DNA of 64,000 nucleotides from Qipengyuania soli (lineage in GTDB: Bacteria; Pseudomonadota; Alphaproteobacteria; Sphingomonadales; Sphingomonadaceae). The notes under the pieces were generated by a model. The model was not told where the DNA came from and did not search any database. It worked only from the letters and a program-made list of their open reading frames with translations. The position numbers and the translations under genes were made by a program. How positions within the stretch are numbered: position 1 is the stretch's first letter; every line of letters starts with the position of its first letter. The stretch is from the NCBI RefSeq assembly GCF_015529805.1, contig NZ_CP064654.1:1488001-1552000 (forward strand), given 5' to 3'. Of the stretch, positions 10,414 to 19,671 are shown piece after piece.

Positions 10414-10896
10414 TCAGCCACGCTCGCGCATCAGGCGGGCCTTGTCGCGCTGCCAGTCCCGATCCTTGGTGGCCTGTCGCTTGTCGTGCGCCTGCTTGCC
10501 CTTGGCCAGGGCAAGTTCGACCTTGGCCCGTCCGGTGGAGTTGAAATAGACCGACAGCGGCACGAGGGTCATGCCCTTGCGCTCGACCGCGCCGAACAGC
10601 TTCTCGATCTCGCGCGCATGGAGCAGCAGCTTTCGCGGTCGCCGCGGCTCGTGGTTGAGGCGATTGCCGTGCGAATATTCCGGAATGTTGGCGTTAACCA
10701 GCCAGACCTGCCCGTCGCGGACCTCGGCATAGCTTTCCTTGATGCTCGCCTCGCCCGCGCGCAGCGCTTTCACCTCGGTGCCTTGCAGCGCAAGGCCCGC
10801 TTCGAACGTGTCCTCGATCGTGTAGTCGAAACGCACCTTGCGGTTGTCGGCGACGATCTTCTGCTTGTCGAAGGTTGCGGGTTTCGGGCGTGCCAT
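10414..10896 (-). CDS. smpB: SsrA-binding protein SmpB
   Basis: tmRNA partner for rescue of stalled ribosomes, 160 residues, the normal length. Recognisable blocks are [59 protein letters not shown] and the basic C-terminal tail [20 protein letters not shown] that enters the mRNA channel. The start is ATG 10896 (MARPKPATF); longer in-frame extension upstream has no support. It lies upstream of the DUF2062-cckA pair in the same orientation and divergent from the amidohydrolase. Confidence 0.95.
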   Translation of the reverse strand: MARPKPATFDKQKIVADNRKVRFDYTIEDTFEAGLALQGTEVKALRAGEASIKESYAEVRDGQVWLVNANIPEYSHGNRLNHEPRRPRKLLLHAREIEKLFGAVERKGMTLVPLSVYFNSTGRAKVELALAKGKQAHDKRQATKDRDWQRDKARLMRERG

Positions 10897-10987
10897 GATG
10901 CGGCGGCATGTAGGCAAGGTCGCGGCGCAGCGAAAGGGCTTGTGAAGCCTTTCTCTTCGGTCAATGCTCCGATCGGGGAGACAGGCG

Positions 10988-12724
10988 ATGATTATCGGCA
11001 AGACGGACCGGCGCAGTATTCTGGCGGGGCTCGCAGCATTCCCGCTGATATCCGCAACGGGAGGCATGAGCGCGGCGTTGCGCGAGCCGATAACCGTGTT
11101 CGAAGCCCGCCGGATCGTGACCATGTCGCAATCCATGCCAAGGTCGCGTTTCATGGTGGTCGCGGGCGGCACGATCCTGGGGCTCGGCGACACACTCGAC
11201 GCCCTTGCCCCCTGGACAGGCGGTCGCCAGTTTTCGCTCGACCGCAGGTTTGCCGACAAGGTCATCTTCCCGGGATTGGTCGATCCGCATATCCACCCGA
11301 TGCAGGCCGCAATCATGCTGGGGATGCCGTTCCTGGCGCCCGACGACTGGACGCTTCCATCGGGCAAGTGGCCCGGCATCCAGTCGCAGGAGGCCTTCCG
11401 CTCGCGTCTCGCCCAGGTCGTTGCCTCGAACCCGGCAAATCCCTTGATCGTCTGGGGGCATCACGAGCTTTTCCATGGTCCCATCGGGCGCGCCGAACTG
11501 GATGCAATCGCGCCTGATCGGCCGTTGTTGGTCTGGCAGCGAAGCTTCCACGACATCTACGCCAACAGCGCGGCACTCGAGTGGATGGAGCTTTCCGACC
11601 CCGCCGCCTTCGCCGCAGCACTGAGCGCGGCAGGTGCCCAGCCCGAGCATGGCGACATCGCGCGCGGGATGTTTTCGGAGACGGCGTTGCAGGTCGCGCT
11701 GGCCAAATTGCGTCCGGTAATCTTGGCACCGCAAACGCTCCAGCAGGGTTTCGCCGGCCTGATCCAGATGATGCAGGAGCGCGGTGTCACCACCACCAGC
11801 GATCTAGCGACAGGTATTTTCGCTCGCTTCGATACCGAGGCCGGCCTCATTGCCCGCGCATTCTCCACCGGCAATCCAACTGCGCGGGTGAACGTCATGC
11901 CCATCGCCGCAGAGATCGATGCGGTCGAGGATATCGAGGCATGGATGAAGGAGCGCTCGGCGAAGTATGTCAGCGCCAATGTCAGCCTGAAGCGCCGCGT
12001 GAAACTGTTCGCCGATGGCGCCTTCTTCGCCCAGAACATGCAGATGGGCGCGCCGGGCTACTCGGACGGGCACCTGGGCAAGTGGCTGACCGAACCGGAC
12101 AAGCTTCACGACCAGATGCAGCGATACTGGCAGGCAGGTTTCGCGCTGCACATCCACGTCAACGGGGACGAAGGGGCCGAGGTCGTTCTCGACGGCCTGG
12201 GCAAGCTCTCGCCGCGACCGGCGCAGGACATCGTCGTCGAACACCTGGGCTATTGCACCGAGGAGCAGGTTACCCGCATCGCCCGGCTCGGGGCCATGGT
12301 TTCCGCCCAGCCCAACTACATCCGCGTCCTTGGCGGTGCCTATGCCAAGCGCGGTTTCGGCCCCGACCGGGCAGCACTGATGAACCGCCTTGGATCGATT
12401 GAACGCGCGGGGATCCCGCTGGGCCTGCACAGCGATTTCAACATGGCACCCATCGATCCGTTCTATCTCGCATGGATTGCCCAGACACGCTTGGGGATCG
12501 ACGGTGTCGCCCGCGCGCCGCAAGAGCGCCTGACACGTGAAAAGGCCCTGCGCGCCATCACCATCGAAGCGGCGCGCGTGATCGGCATGAATGACGAGAT
12601 CGGTTCGCTCGCAGCGGGCAAGAAAGCCGATTTCGTCGTGCTGGATCACGATCCCTTCGAGATCGAGACTGCGGCGATGAAGGAATTGCCGATCCGCGCG
12701 ACGGTCTTTGAAGGTCGCGTCTGA
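10988..12724 (+). CDS. Secreted metal-dependent amidohydrolase (YtcJ/family 3 type)
   Basis: 578 residues from ATG 10988, preceded by GGGGAG. The N-terminus has a twin-arginine-like export signal ([17 protein letters not shown]). The metal-binding HxH is in [11 protein letters not shown], followed by further ligands in [33 protein letters not shown] and [14 protein letters not shown], and the usual C-terminal return [20 protein letters not shown]. These place it in the amidohydrolase superfamily; the substrate is unknown. It is transcribed opposite to its neighbours: it diverges from smpB and converges on dapA with 5 nt between stops. That makes it look inserted between two genes that are often adjacent. 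Confidence 0.85.
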   Translation: MIIGKTDRRSILAGLAAFPLISATGGMSAALREPITVFEARRIVTMSQSMPRSRFMVVAGGTILGLGDTLDALAPWTGGRQFSLDRRFADKVIFPGLVDPHIHPMQAAIMLGMPFLAPDDWTLPSGKWPGIQSQEAFRSRLAQVVASNPANPLIVWGHHELFHGPIGRAELDAIAPDRPLLVWQRSFHDIYANSAALEWMELSDPAAFAAALSAAGAQPEHGDIARGMFSETALQVALAKLRPVILAPQTLQQGFAGLIQMMQERGVTTTSDLATGIFARFDTEAGLIARAFSTGNPTARVNVMPIAAEIDAVEDIEAWMKERSAKYVSANVSLKRRVKLFADGAFFAQNMQMGAPGYSDGHLGKWLTEPDKLHDQMQRYWQAGFALHIHVNGDEGAEVVLDGLGKLSPRPAQDIVVEHLGYCTEEQVTRIARLGAMVSAQPNYIRVLGGAYAKRGFGPDRAALMNRLGSIERAGIPLGLHSDFNMAPIDPFYLAWIAQTRLGIDGVARAPQERLTREKALRAITIEAARVIGMNDEIGSLAAGKKADFVVLDHDPFEIETAAMKELPIRATVFEGRV

Positions 12725-12729
12725 CCCGT

Positions 12730-13611
12730 CTACATCAGGCCCGCGTGAACCAGCGCCTCGTCAACCGCCCTTCGACTGGACTCGCTTGCGTTGACCAACG
12801 GCAATCGCACATCGCAGGAAAACCAGTCGTGGACCCGGCTGAGCGCATATTTTGCCGGTGCCGGGCTGGCGTCCGAGAACATGGCATAATGCAGCGGAAA
12901 CAGCTTGTCGTTCAGCTCACGGGCCTTGACGAGATCGTTGGCTGCAATGGCCGCATGGAACTCGGCACAAAGCGCGGGTGCAACGTTGGCGGTGACCGAG
13001 ATACAGCCTGATCCGCCCGCAGCTGAATGCGGCAGCCACAGCTCGTCATTGCCCGACAGCTGGCAGAAGTCATGACCGATACCCATCCGGTGATCGGCAA
13101 CGCGCGACAGGTCTCCGCTGGCATCCTTGATCGCGACGATGCGCTTGGGGTACTTGGTAACCAGCTCGACCACCGTTTCGTCGAGGATGTCGGTGACCGT
13201 GCGCGCGGGCACATTGTAGAGCACCATCGGCAGGTCGCTGTTTTCGGCGAGGAAGCTGAAATGGGCGATCAGACCCGCCTGGCTCGGGCGATTGTAATAG
13301 GGCGCAACCAGAAGGCCTGCGGCAGCCCCCGCCTTCTTGGAGAAATTCATGTGCAGGAGCGCGTTGTTGGTATCGTTCGAACCGCAACCCGCGATCACCG
13401 GCACGCGTCCGGCAGCCTGCTCGATGCAAACTTCGATAACGCGATGATGCTCCGCATTGGAGAGAGTCGAAGCCTCGCCGGTCGTGCCGCAGGCGACCAG
13501 CGCGCTGCTGCCGTTTTCGATTTGCCAGTCGACCAGCTTGCGAAAAGCGGCCTCGTCAAACGATCCGTCGCGAAAAGGAGTCGCCAGAGCCGGAATCGAG
13601 CCTGAGAACAT
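12730..13611 (-). CDS. dapA: 4-hydroxy-tetrahydrodipicolinate synthase
   Basis: First committed step of diaminopimelate/lysine synthesis: condenses pyruvate with aspartate semialdehyde. 293 residues, full length. Motifs are ALVACGTTGEASTLS for carboxylate binding, the catalytic tyrosine in VLYNVPARTVTD near residue 133, and the Schiff-base lysine in RIVAIKDASGDLSR near residue 161. It starts at ATG 13611 and diverges from the lytic transglycosylase. It is the cytoplasmic precursor supplier for peptidoglycan, which its transglycosylase neighbour cleaves. Confidence 0.96.
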   Translation of the reverse strand: MFSGSIPALATPFRDGSFDEAAFRKLVDWQIENGSSALVACGTTGEASTLSNAEHHRVIEVCIEQAAGRVPVIAGCGSNDTNNALLHMNFSKKAGAAAGLLVAPYYNRPSQAGLIAHFSFLAENSDLPMVLYNVPARTVTDILDETVVELVTKYPKRIVAIKDASGDLSRVADHRMGIGHDFCQLSGNDELWLPHSAAGGSGCISVTANVAPALCAEFHAAIAANDLVKARELNDKLFPLHYAMFSDASPAPAKYALSRVHDWFSCDVRLPLVNASESSRRAVDEALVHAGLM

Positions 13612-13705
13612 TTGCGGAAGTCCTGCGTTACCTGCATGAATGGTCGGACGAATTCGCGCGACCGGGAAATTTCATTCAGCGCCTGATAAGGAGCCGGGGG
13701 GCATT

Positions 13706-15664
13706 ATGTCCAGCATGGGACTAAAGACAGCATTTTCTTTCGTATTGCTCGGCGGCGCCGCGCTCGCCTTCCCCTCTGTCGCCCACGCCGAAGACCCGGT
13801 TTCCTGGGACAATGCCCGCAATAACCTCGTTGCCCAGAGCAGCGGCCGGATGGCCGGGGCGATTTCGCGCTGGGAATACCTTGTCGGCCAGCAAAACCTG
13901 TCGTTCAACGAGTATGCGGGCTTCATCACGACATATCCCGGGTTTCCGCGCCAGGAGCTGCTGCAGACGCGCGCCGAGGCGGCACTCGATCGTGACGCCG
14001 TGACGCCGGAGGCGCTTGTCGCTTTCTTCGACCGCAATCCCCCGATCTCGAACGGCGCGAAGGCACGCTATGCTTTGGCTCTTGCGAGCCTGAAGCGCCC
14101 CGAAGCCTTCGACATTGCACGCGCTGCCTGGCGTGGGGGCACGATGAGCAGCCCTGCCGAGGCTTACATGCAGGGCCTGTTCGGTGCGCGTTTCACGCCC
14201 GATGACCAGGCCGCACGCATGGACGCCCTGTTGTGGCAGGGCGACAAGGAGGCTGCGGCCCGTCAAATCGTCAACTTGCCTGCATCCGAGAGGCAAATGT
14301 CGATGGCGCGCCTCTCGCTGTTGCAGGGCAGCCTGCCGCAGGACATCGGCCTGACAGTTCCGGGCAACGCGCAGAGCGATCCCGGGTACGTCTACAATCT
14401 CGCACGCCATTACCGCTCTACCGGTCAGATGCCGATGGCGGTGAGTACGCTTGCCAACCGACCTGCATTCACCAGCCTCGCCTACGATCCCGAGGATTTC
14501 ATCGGTGAAGCGCTGCGCGTTGCCAAGTCCGCCGGTTCCGATCCCGCCGCGCGCATCGCAGCGCGGGTCGACGACCTGTTTGCGCCCGATGCGGACGTCA
14601 GCAAGATGTCCTTCCGACTGCGTGACGACTACACTTCGCTGATGTGGCTCGGCGGGACGAGCGCGCTATGGAATCTTGGCGATGGCAAACGCGCTGCGCC
14701 GCTCTTCTATCGCTATGGCGCGGCAGCGCAGACGGCCCAGACCCGGTCGAAGGGTTTCTACTGGGCCGGTCGCGCTTCGAAGCGTGCCGGTGACATGGCT
14801 GAGGCCAACCGCTATTTCGAAATGGCCGCGGCCTATCCCGACAGGTTCTACGGCCATCTCGCGCTCGAGGAACTGGGTCGCCCATTCCCCAACCTGGCGA
14901 AGGCCGGGGTTGCCTTGCCGACCCCCGAACAGCGCGCGGAATTCAACCGCATGCCGCTCGTCGCGGCCGTGCGCGAAGTCGCCCGCGGGGCTCCCTGGCG
15001 CACGGGCATATGGTTCTACCGCGAACTCGCCTCGCAGGCAGACACGCCAGAGGAACATGCTCTCATTGCCGAACTCGCCCGCGATATCGGCAGGCGCGAC
15101 CTTGCAGTGATCCTAGCCGATGCGGCGGGGGGCAACGGGCATGACCAGTTTATCGTCCAGGGATTCCCGACACTGCAGCTACCGCAAGGCGCGGACTTCA
15201 CGCTGGTCCACGCCATCGCGCGGCAGGAAAGCCAGTTCGCCCAGAACGCCATCAGCCACGCAGGCGCCCGCGGGCTCATGCAGCTCATGCCGGGCACGGC
15301 GCGCGAGGAAGCTGGCAAGGCAGGCATGAACTACATGTCCGCCTCCCTCACGGACGACCCCGCCTACAATATCACGCTGGGCAACAACTACATCCAGCGC
15401 ATGGTCTCGTATTACAATGGCAGCTACCCGCTCGCCATAGCGGCCTACAATGCGGGTCCGGGCAATGTGAACAAGTGGCTGCGTGCAAACGGCGATCCGC
15501 GCACCGGGTCGATCAGCTGGATCGAATGGATCGAGAAGATCCCGATCTACGAGACCAAGAACTACGTCCAGCGCGTGGTCGAGAACGCTTCGATGTACGA
15601 GACGCTCTATCCCGAGCGGACGCCGTACAAGCGGGCGCGTTCGGTGAGTGACTTCCTCCGCTGA
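13706..15664 (+). CDS. Soluble lytic murein transglycosylase (Slt70-like)
   Basis: 652 residues from ATG 13706, with AAGGAG 13 nt upstream; a second ATG at 13715 is possible. Signal peptide: MGLKTAFSFVLLGGAALAFPSVAHA. A long alpha-superhelical region with TPR-like repeats is followed by the goose-lysozyme-type catalytic domain. The catalytic Glu is in HAIARQESQFAQNAISHAGA near residue 508, then GLMQLMPGTA, NITLGNNYIQRM and AIAAYNAGPGNVNKWL. It acts in the periplasm, making 1,6-anhydro-muropeptides. It is followed 20 nt later by greB. Confidence 0.93.
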   Translation: MSSMGLKTAFSFVLLGGAALAFPSVAHAEDPVSWDNARNNLVAQSSGRMAGAISRWEYLVGQQNLSFNEYAGFITTYPGFPRQELLQTRAEAALDRDAVTPEALVAFFDRNPPISNGAKARYALALASLKRPEAFDIARAAWRGGTMSSPAEAYMQGLFGARFTPDDQAARMDALLWQGDKEAAARQIVNLPASERQMSMARLSLLQGSLPQDIGLTVPGNAQSDPGYVYNLARHYRSTGQMPMAVSTLANRPAFTSLAYDPEDFIGEALRVAKSAGSDPAARIAARVDDLFAPDADVSKMSFRLRDDYTSLMWLGGTSALWNLGDGKRAAPLFYRYGAAAQTAQTRSKGFYWAGRASKRAGDMAEANRYFEMAAAYPDRFYGHLALEELGRPFPNLAKAGVALPTPEQRAEFNRMPLVAAVREVARGAPWRTGIWFYRELASQADTPEEHALIAELARDIGRRDLAVILADAAGGNGHDQFIVQGFPTLQLPQGADFTLVHAIARQESQFAQNAISHAGARGLMQLMPGTAREEAGKAGMNYMSASLTDDPAYNITLGNNYIQRMVSYYNGSYPLAIAAYNAGPGNVNKWLRANGDPRTGSISWIEWIEKIPIYETKNYVQRVVENASMYETLYPERTPYKRARSVSDFLR

Positions 15665-15684
15665 CCTCGGCTAGGGGCGGCAGC

Positions 15685-16164
15685 ATGTCCGCGCCGACAA
15701 ACCCCATAACGCCCGCCGGTTATGCCGCCATGAAGGCACGCTATGATCATCTGCTGGGCAAGGAACGCCCGGAGATCGTCGAGATCCTCAGCTGGGCGGC
15801 GGGCAATGGCGACCGCAGCGAGAACGGCGATTATCTCTATGGCCGCAAGCGCATGCGGGAGATCGACCGCGAACTCGCTTACCTTGCCCGCAGGATGAAG
15901 GCGGCGCGCGTTATCGAACCGGGCGAGCAACCGGACAAGAACCGTGCCTTCTTCGGTGCAACTGTCACCCTCGCCGACGAGGACGACAACGAGAAGGTGG
16001 TCACCCTCGTCGGAGATGACGAGCAGGATGCCGGCATCGGTCGCATCGGGTGGTCGTCCCCCCTCGCCCGCGCGCTCAAGGGCGCCTCGGTCGGGGATTT
16101 GCGCAGCGTGCGGCTTCCCGGCGGGGACAAGGAATGGGAAGTGATCGCCATCGACTATGCGTAA
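15685..16164 (+). CDS. greB: Transcription elongation factor GreB
   Basis: 159 residues, the Gre family length. The N-terminal coiled coil carries acidic tip residues in GNGDRSENGDYLYGRKRMRE, the GreB version of the loop that inserts into the RNA polymerase secondary channel. The C-terminal FKBP-like domain contains GATVTLADEDD and IGWSSPLARALKGASVGD. It rescues backtracked polymerase by stimulating transcript cleavage. The stop codon overlaps the next gene by 8 nt. Confidence 0.92.
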   Translation: MSAPTNPITPAGYAAMKARYDHLLGKERPEIVEILSWAAGNGDRSENGDYLYGRKRMREIDRELAYLARRMKAARVIEPGEQPDKNRAFFGATVTLADEDDNEKVVTLVGDDEQDAGIGRIGWSSPLARALKGASVGDLRSVRLPGGDKEWEVIAIDYA

Positions 16165-16642
16165 GACGATTGCCCTCGCCCTCATATGCCTCGCAACGCC
16201 GCTGGCAGCGAAGGATAGCCTCGGCGTTTTTTCGGACTGGGGCGCGTTTCGCGACCCTTCGGTTCCGCGCTGCTATGCGATCGCGGTTGCGACCGATAGC
16301 AAGGCGAAGCGCGAGTTCGATCCTTTCGCCTCGGTAGGAACCTGGCCTCGCCGCCAGCTTCGCGGGCAAGTCCACTTTCGCCTATCCCGCCAGATCGCCG
16401 ACAAGGCAGCCGTAACGCTGATATTGGGCCGGAAAAGTTTTCGCCTAACGGGCGGCGGGGCCGATGCCTGGGCGCAGGACCGGACCATGGACGCAGCCAT
16501 CCTTGCCGGAATGCGCTCGACCCCGCGGATGACGATCCGGTCGACCGATCGCAGCGGCCGTCGTTTCACCGACACCTATTCGCTGGCCGGCGCGGCAAGC
16601 GCGATCGACGCCGCGACGCTCGGCTGCGCCCGCCTCAAATAG
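16157..16642 (+). CDS. IalB-like periplasmic protein
   Basis: 161 residues with a short signal peptide (MRKTIALALICLATPLAA). The mature part has VFSDWGAFRDPSVPRCYAIA and a C-terminal YSLAGAASAIDAATLGCA, reminiscent of invasion-associated locus B family proteins, with two cysteines that could form a disulfide. The match is by pattern only. It overlaps greB by 8 nt and ends just before a strong hairpin. Function unknown. Confidence 0.72.
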   Translation: MRKTIALALICLATPLAAKDSLGVFSDWGAFRDPSVPRCYAIAVATDSKAKREFDPFASVGTWPRRQLRGQVHFRLSRQIADKAAVTLILGRKSFRLTGGGADAWAQDRTMDAAILAGMRSTPRMTIRSTDRSGRRFTDTYSLAGAASAIDAATLGCARLK

Positions 16643-16647
16643 AAAAA

Positions 16648-16676
16648 GGGCCGGGAGCGACGCGCGCTCCCGGCCC
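16648..16676. terminator. Bidirectional intrinsic terminator
   Basis: Perfect 12-bp GC-rich stem (GGGCCGGGAGCG at 16648-16659 with CGCTCCCGGCCC at 16665-16676) and a 5-nt loop. On the minus strand it is followed by TTTTT, so it is a classical terminator for the leftward outer-membrane gene. On the plus strand it is followed by GATTTCC and also closes the greB operon. Confidence 0.9.
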
Positions 16677-16695
16677 GATTTCCTGGTCCGCCCGA

Positions 16696-17361
16696 TTAGA
16701 AGCGGACGCCTACGCCGGCCATGATCTGGTGGCGGTCGAGGTCCACGTCGAAGCGGTTGCTGTCGGGGACGCTGCCGCTGAAGTCGACTTCGCCCTTCTG
16801 GTAATTCGAGTAGCGATACTCGACATTGATGAAGGTGTTCGGATTGATGGCATATTCAACGCCTGCACCAGCGCGCCAGCCGTCGAGATCGAGGTCCTGA
16901 TTGAACTCGGTCGTGCCGTCGTTCGAGAGCAGGTTGAGCTTCATGTTGGTGTAGCCGCCCTTGGCATAAACCAGCAGATCCGGTGCAGCCTTCACGCCAG
17001 CACGCACGCCGAGGAAAAGGTCACGACCGGCATCGACGCGGCCGTAGCCGAAACCTTCCCAGTCGCCATCGGCGAACTCGGTCTGCGCGGTGCTCTTGGT
17101 GAGCTCGGCTTCGACGCCGATCACGGCATTGCCGATATCGAAGTCGTAGCCAACGTTGGCGCCGTAGACGAAGCCTTCGATCGACTGGTCGTTATCGACG
17201 GTGCTGTCGTCATCGATGCTGCTGCCGGCCGAAAGCATGTCGTAGCCAGCAACACCCTGTGCGCGAAAGCCATCGAACTGGCTGTCGGTGCTCTGGGCAA
17301 ATGCAGGGGTCGAAATGGCCGCGATCGAGGCGGCGGCGAGGAAGGCGGTTGCCTTGTTCAT
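16696..17361 (-). CDS. Outer-membrane beta-barrel (porin-like, Omp25/31 type)
   Basis: 221 residues from ATG 17361, which follows ACGGAGC. The signal peptide is MNKATAFLAAASIAAISTPAFA. The mature region consists of alternating strands typical of eight-stranded barrels: VYGANVGYDFDIGNAVIGVE, LFLGVRAGVKAAPDLLVYAKGGY, WRAGAGVEYAINPNTFINVEYRY and a C-terminal HQIMAGVGVRF ending in aromatic Phe for BAM recognition. It is monocistronic with its own terminator. Expected in the outer membrane; no substrate is implied. The 297-nt gap between this gene and rlmN holds its promoter but no other gene I can recognise. Confidence 0.88.
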   Translation of the reverse strand: MNKATAFLAAASIAAISTPAFAQSTDSQFDGFRAQGVAGYDMLSAGSSIDDDSTVDNDQSIEGFVYGANVGYDFDIGNAVIGVEAELTKSTAQTEFADGDWEGFGYGRVDAGRDLFLGVRAGVKAAPDLLVYAKGGYTNMKLNLLSNDGTTEFNQDLDLDGWRAGAGVEYAINPNTFINVEYRYSNYQKGEVDFSGSVPDSNRFDVDLDRHQIMAGVGVRF

Positions 17362-17658
17362 GGTATTGCTCCGTTTATGTTTCCGCGGGCCGTCCGGCAC
17401 CGCGTGGACCTTCAGAACGGGGCATCGATGTGGTTGGTTTCCTGAACAGGGCACAACATAAAATCGTTGTTTTTGAGACACATCTGATGCGATGAATGGT
17501 TCAGTTCGGGCGACGAGTCGACGGGAACCCGAAATCGTCGACGAACCGTTGACCGGGCTGGTCGAATTCCGGGAACTTCACCGAAAGCCGGTCATTCACG
17601 CGCGCCCGCACGCCCGTGCTTTCTTTTATGGCGCCCTGCCACTATATGCGCGCCTCCC

Positions 17659-18897
17659 ATGGCCGATACGCACCTCATGAGCATCCCCGGGCAGGTCGAC
17701 CCGGTTCCTGTCGCGCGTGACATCACACCGCGCGCCGACGGTCGCATTGACCTGCTTGGTCTGCCGAAGGAGCGGATCCGGGAATTGTTCGAGACGGCCG
17801 GGTTGGAACCGAAGCAGGCAAAGCTGCGCTCCAAGCAGGTATACCACTGGCTCTATCACCGCGGCGTCACCGATTTCGAGGCGATGACCGATATCGCGAA
17901 GACCATGCGCCCCTGGCTGGCCGAGCGCTTCGTCGTCGGTCGTCCCAATGTGGTCGAGGCCCAGCACTCGGTCGACGGCACGCGCAAATGGCTGCTCCAG
18001 ACCGATGACGGCCACGATTTCGAAATGGTCTTCATCCCCGATGCCGATCGCGGCACGCTGTGCGTGTCGAGCCAGGTGGGCTGCACGCTCAACTGCCGCT
18101 TCTGCCACACGGGCACGATGAAGCTGGTGCGCAACCTGACGCCCGGAGAGATCGTCGGGCAGGTCATGCTGGCGCGCGACGCGCTGGGCGAATGGCCGAA
18201 GGGCAAGATGGATTTCGCCGATGATGCGGACGAGGCGGAGTACACCGCCGACGGGCGCCTGCTGACCAACATCGTCATGATGGGCATGGGCGAGCCGCTC
18301 TACAATTTCGACAATGTCCGCGACGCGCTGCGCCTCGTGATGGACGGCGACGGACTGGCTTTGTCCAAGCGTCGCATCACGCTTTCCACCAGCGGCGTCG
18401 TGCCGATGATGGAAAAGTGTGGCGAGGAAATCGGCGTCAATCTTGCCGTATCGCTCCACGCGGTGACCAAGGAAATCCGCGACGAGATCGTCCCGATCAA
18501 CAAGAAATACGGCATCGAGGAACTGCTGCAGGCCTGCGCCGACTATCCCGGCGCCAGCAATGCTCGTCGCATCACTTTCGAATACGTGATGCTCAAGGAC
18601 AAGAATGACAGCGACGAACACGCGCGCGAACTCGTGCGCCTGATCAAGCAGTACAAGTTGCCCGCCAAGGTCAATTTGATCCCGTTCAACCCGTGGCCCG
18701 GCGCGCCTTATGAATGCTCGACGCCCGAGCGGGTGAAGCGTTTCTCTGAGATTATCTTCGAGCACGGCATCAGCGCGCCTGTCCGCACCCCGCGCGGTCG
18801 CGATATCGATGCAGCTTGCGGCCAGTTGAAAACCGCAGCCGAGAAGAAGAGCCGAGCCCAGCGCGATCGCGAGGCTGCCGAGGCTGCCGCTTCCTGA
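17659..18897 (+). CDS. rlmN: 23S rRNA (adenine2503-C2)/tRNA methyltransferase RlmN
   Basis: Radical-SAM methyltransferase forming m2A2503 in 23S rRNA and m2A37 in tRNAs. 412 residues. The 4Fe-4S cysteine triad is in [12 protein letters not shown]. The second methyl-carrying cysteine is in [12 protein letters not shown] near the C-terminus. Other RlmN blocks are [20 protein letters not shown] and [16 protein letters not shown]. The start is ATG 17659. Its stop shares one base with the ATG of the frameshifted methyltransferase downstream (TGATG). Confidence 0.95.
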   Translation: MADTHLMSIPGQVDPVPVARDITPRADGRIDLLGLPKERIRELFETAGLEPKQAKLRSKQVYHWLYHRGVTDFEAMTDIAKTMRPWLAERFVVGRPNVVEAQHSVDGTRKWLLQTDDGHDFEMVFIPDADRGTLCVSSQVGCTLNCRFCHTGTMKLVRNLTPGEIVGQVMLARDALGEWPKGKMDFADDADEAEYTADGRLLTNIVMMGMGEPLYNFDNVRDALRLVMDGDGLALSKRRITLSTSGVVPMMEKCGEEIGVNLAVSLHAVTKEIRDEIVPINKKYGIEELLQACADYPGASNARRITFEYVMLKDKNDSDEHARELVRLIKQYKLPAKVNLIPFNPWPGAPYECSTPERVKRFSEIIFEHGISAPVRTPRGRDIDAACGQLKTAAEKKSRAQRDREAAEAAAS

Positions 18898-19501
18898 TGA
18901 CCGACGAGGCGACGCTCGCTTGGTACGAACGCGAGGCGCCTGACTACACAGCTCGCGGGCCGCAAGGCTGCAGCCATCATCTGGATGGATTTCTGGCACG
19001 TCTCGCTCCGGGCTCGGAAATCCTCGAGCTCGGTTGCGGAGGCGGCCGCGACGCCGCGCATATGCTGGGCTGCGGTTTCATCGTGGATGCTACAGACGGC
19101 ACGGCGGCCATGGTCAGCAAGGCCAGGGACCTGCGCGGAGTGCCGGCACGCCAGATGCGATTCGACGAATTGGCCGCGGAGGCTGCGTATGACGCCGTCT
19201 GGGCGCATGCGAGCCTGCTCACCTTCCCCGCGCCGTCCTTCCAAGGGTCCTCGTCGCCATCCACCGGGCGCTCCGCCCCGGTGGTCTCCATTTCGCCAAT
19301 TACAAGCTGTGCGACGAAGCGCATCCGGACGAAGGGCGTGACCTGTTGGGCCGCTGGACCAATTTGCCATCGCCGGAGTGGCTCGAGGACGCATATCGGA
19401 ACGCCGGATTCACGATCGTAGAACGCGAGCGTTATCCCGGGAGCGGGTGTGACGGGACGCAGCGAGACTGGCTCGCCCTGACCGTGCAGCGCATCGATTG
19501 A
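18897..19501 (+). pseudogene. SAM-dependent methyltransferase, frameshifted
   Basis: Class I methyltransferase broken by one frame change. From ATG 18897 the frame encodes [17 protein letters not shown], then the SAM motif ILELGCGGGRDAAHML and a post-motif YDAVWAHASLLTFP. At about 19225-19234 the frame is lost. In the frame offset by -1, the expected continuation appears without interruption: LPRVLVAIHRALRPGGLHF, GRDLLGRWTNLPSPEWLED, ending at TGA 19499-19501. One added C in the run at 19226-19229 would restore a 201-residue protein. This could be a true mutation or a sequencing/assembly error. It is coupled to rlmN, so the intact gene would be co-translated. Confidence 0.85.
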
Positions 19502-19627
19502 GAGCGCTCGTCGGACAGGCCTTTCCTACATTTCAGACCTGTGCTGAAAGATTGTCACTGCGCGCTTCCGATCGTCGAAAACCTCGGATTTCCGCCAGTT
19601 TGGCGAGGGAGAGATATTAATATGCTA

Positions 19628-19657
19628 GACCGTGTTCCATGTGTTCCATCCTGTAGG
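19628..19657 (+). repeat. 30-nt dispersed repeat, copy 1
   Basis: Thirty bases that recur with 28/30 identity, in inverted orientation, at 28725-28754. The core is two TGTTCCA heptamers separated by two bases, then TCCTGTAGG. The only differences are at the two spacer bases (TG here, CC in the other copy). It lies 15 nt upstream of the MOSC protein start, in the gap after the frameshifted methyltransferase. Confidence 0.75.
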
Positions 19658-19671
19658 ACCCTGATTTCGGA

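Noticed and set aside
19634-19650. TGTTCCA pair as a LexA box
   Set aside because: The GTTC halves are separated by five bases, not seven as in the recA and uvrA operators, and the downstream gene is not a repair gene.
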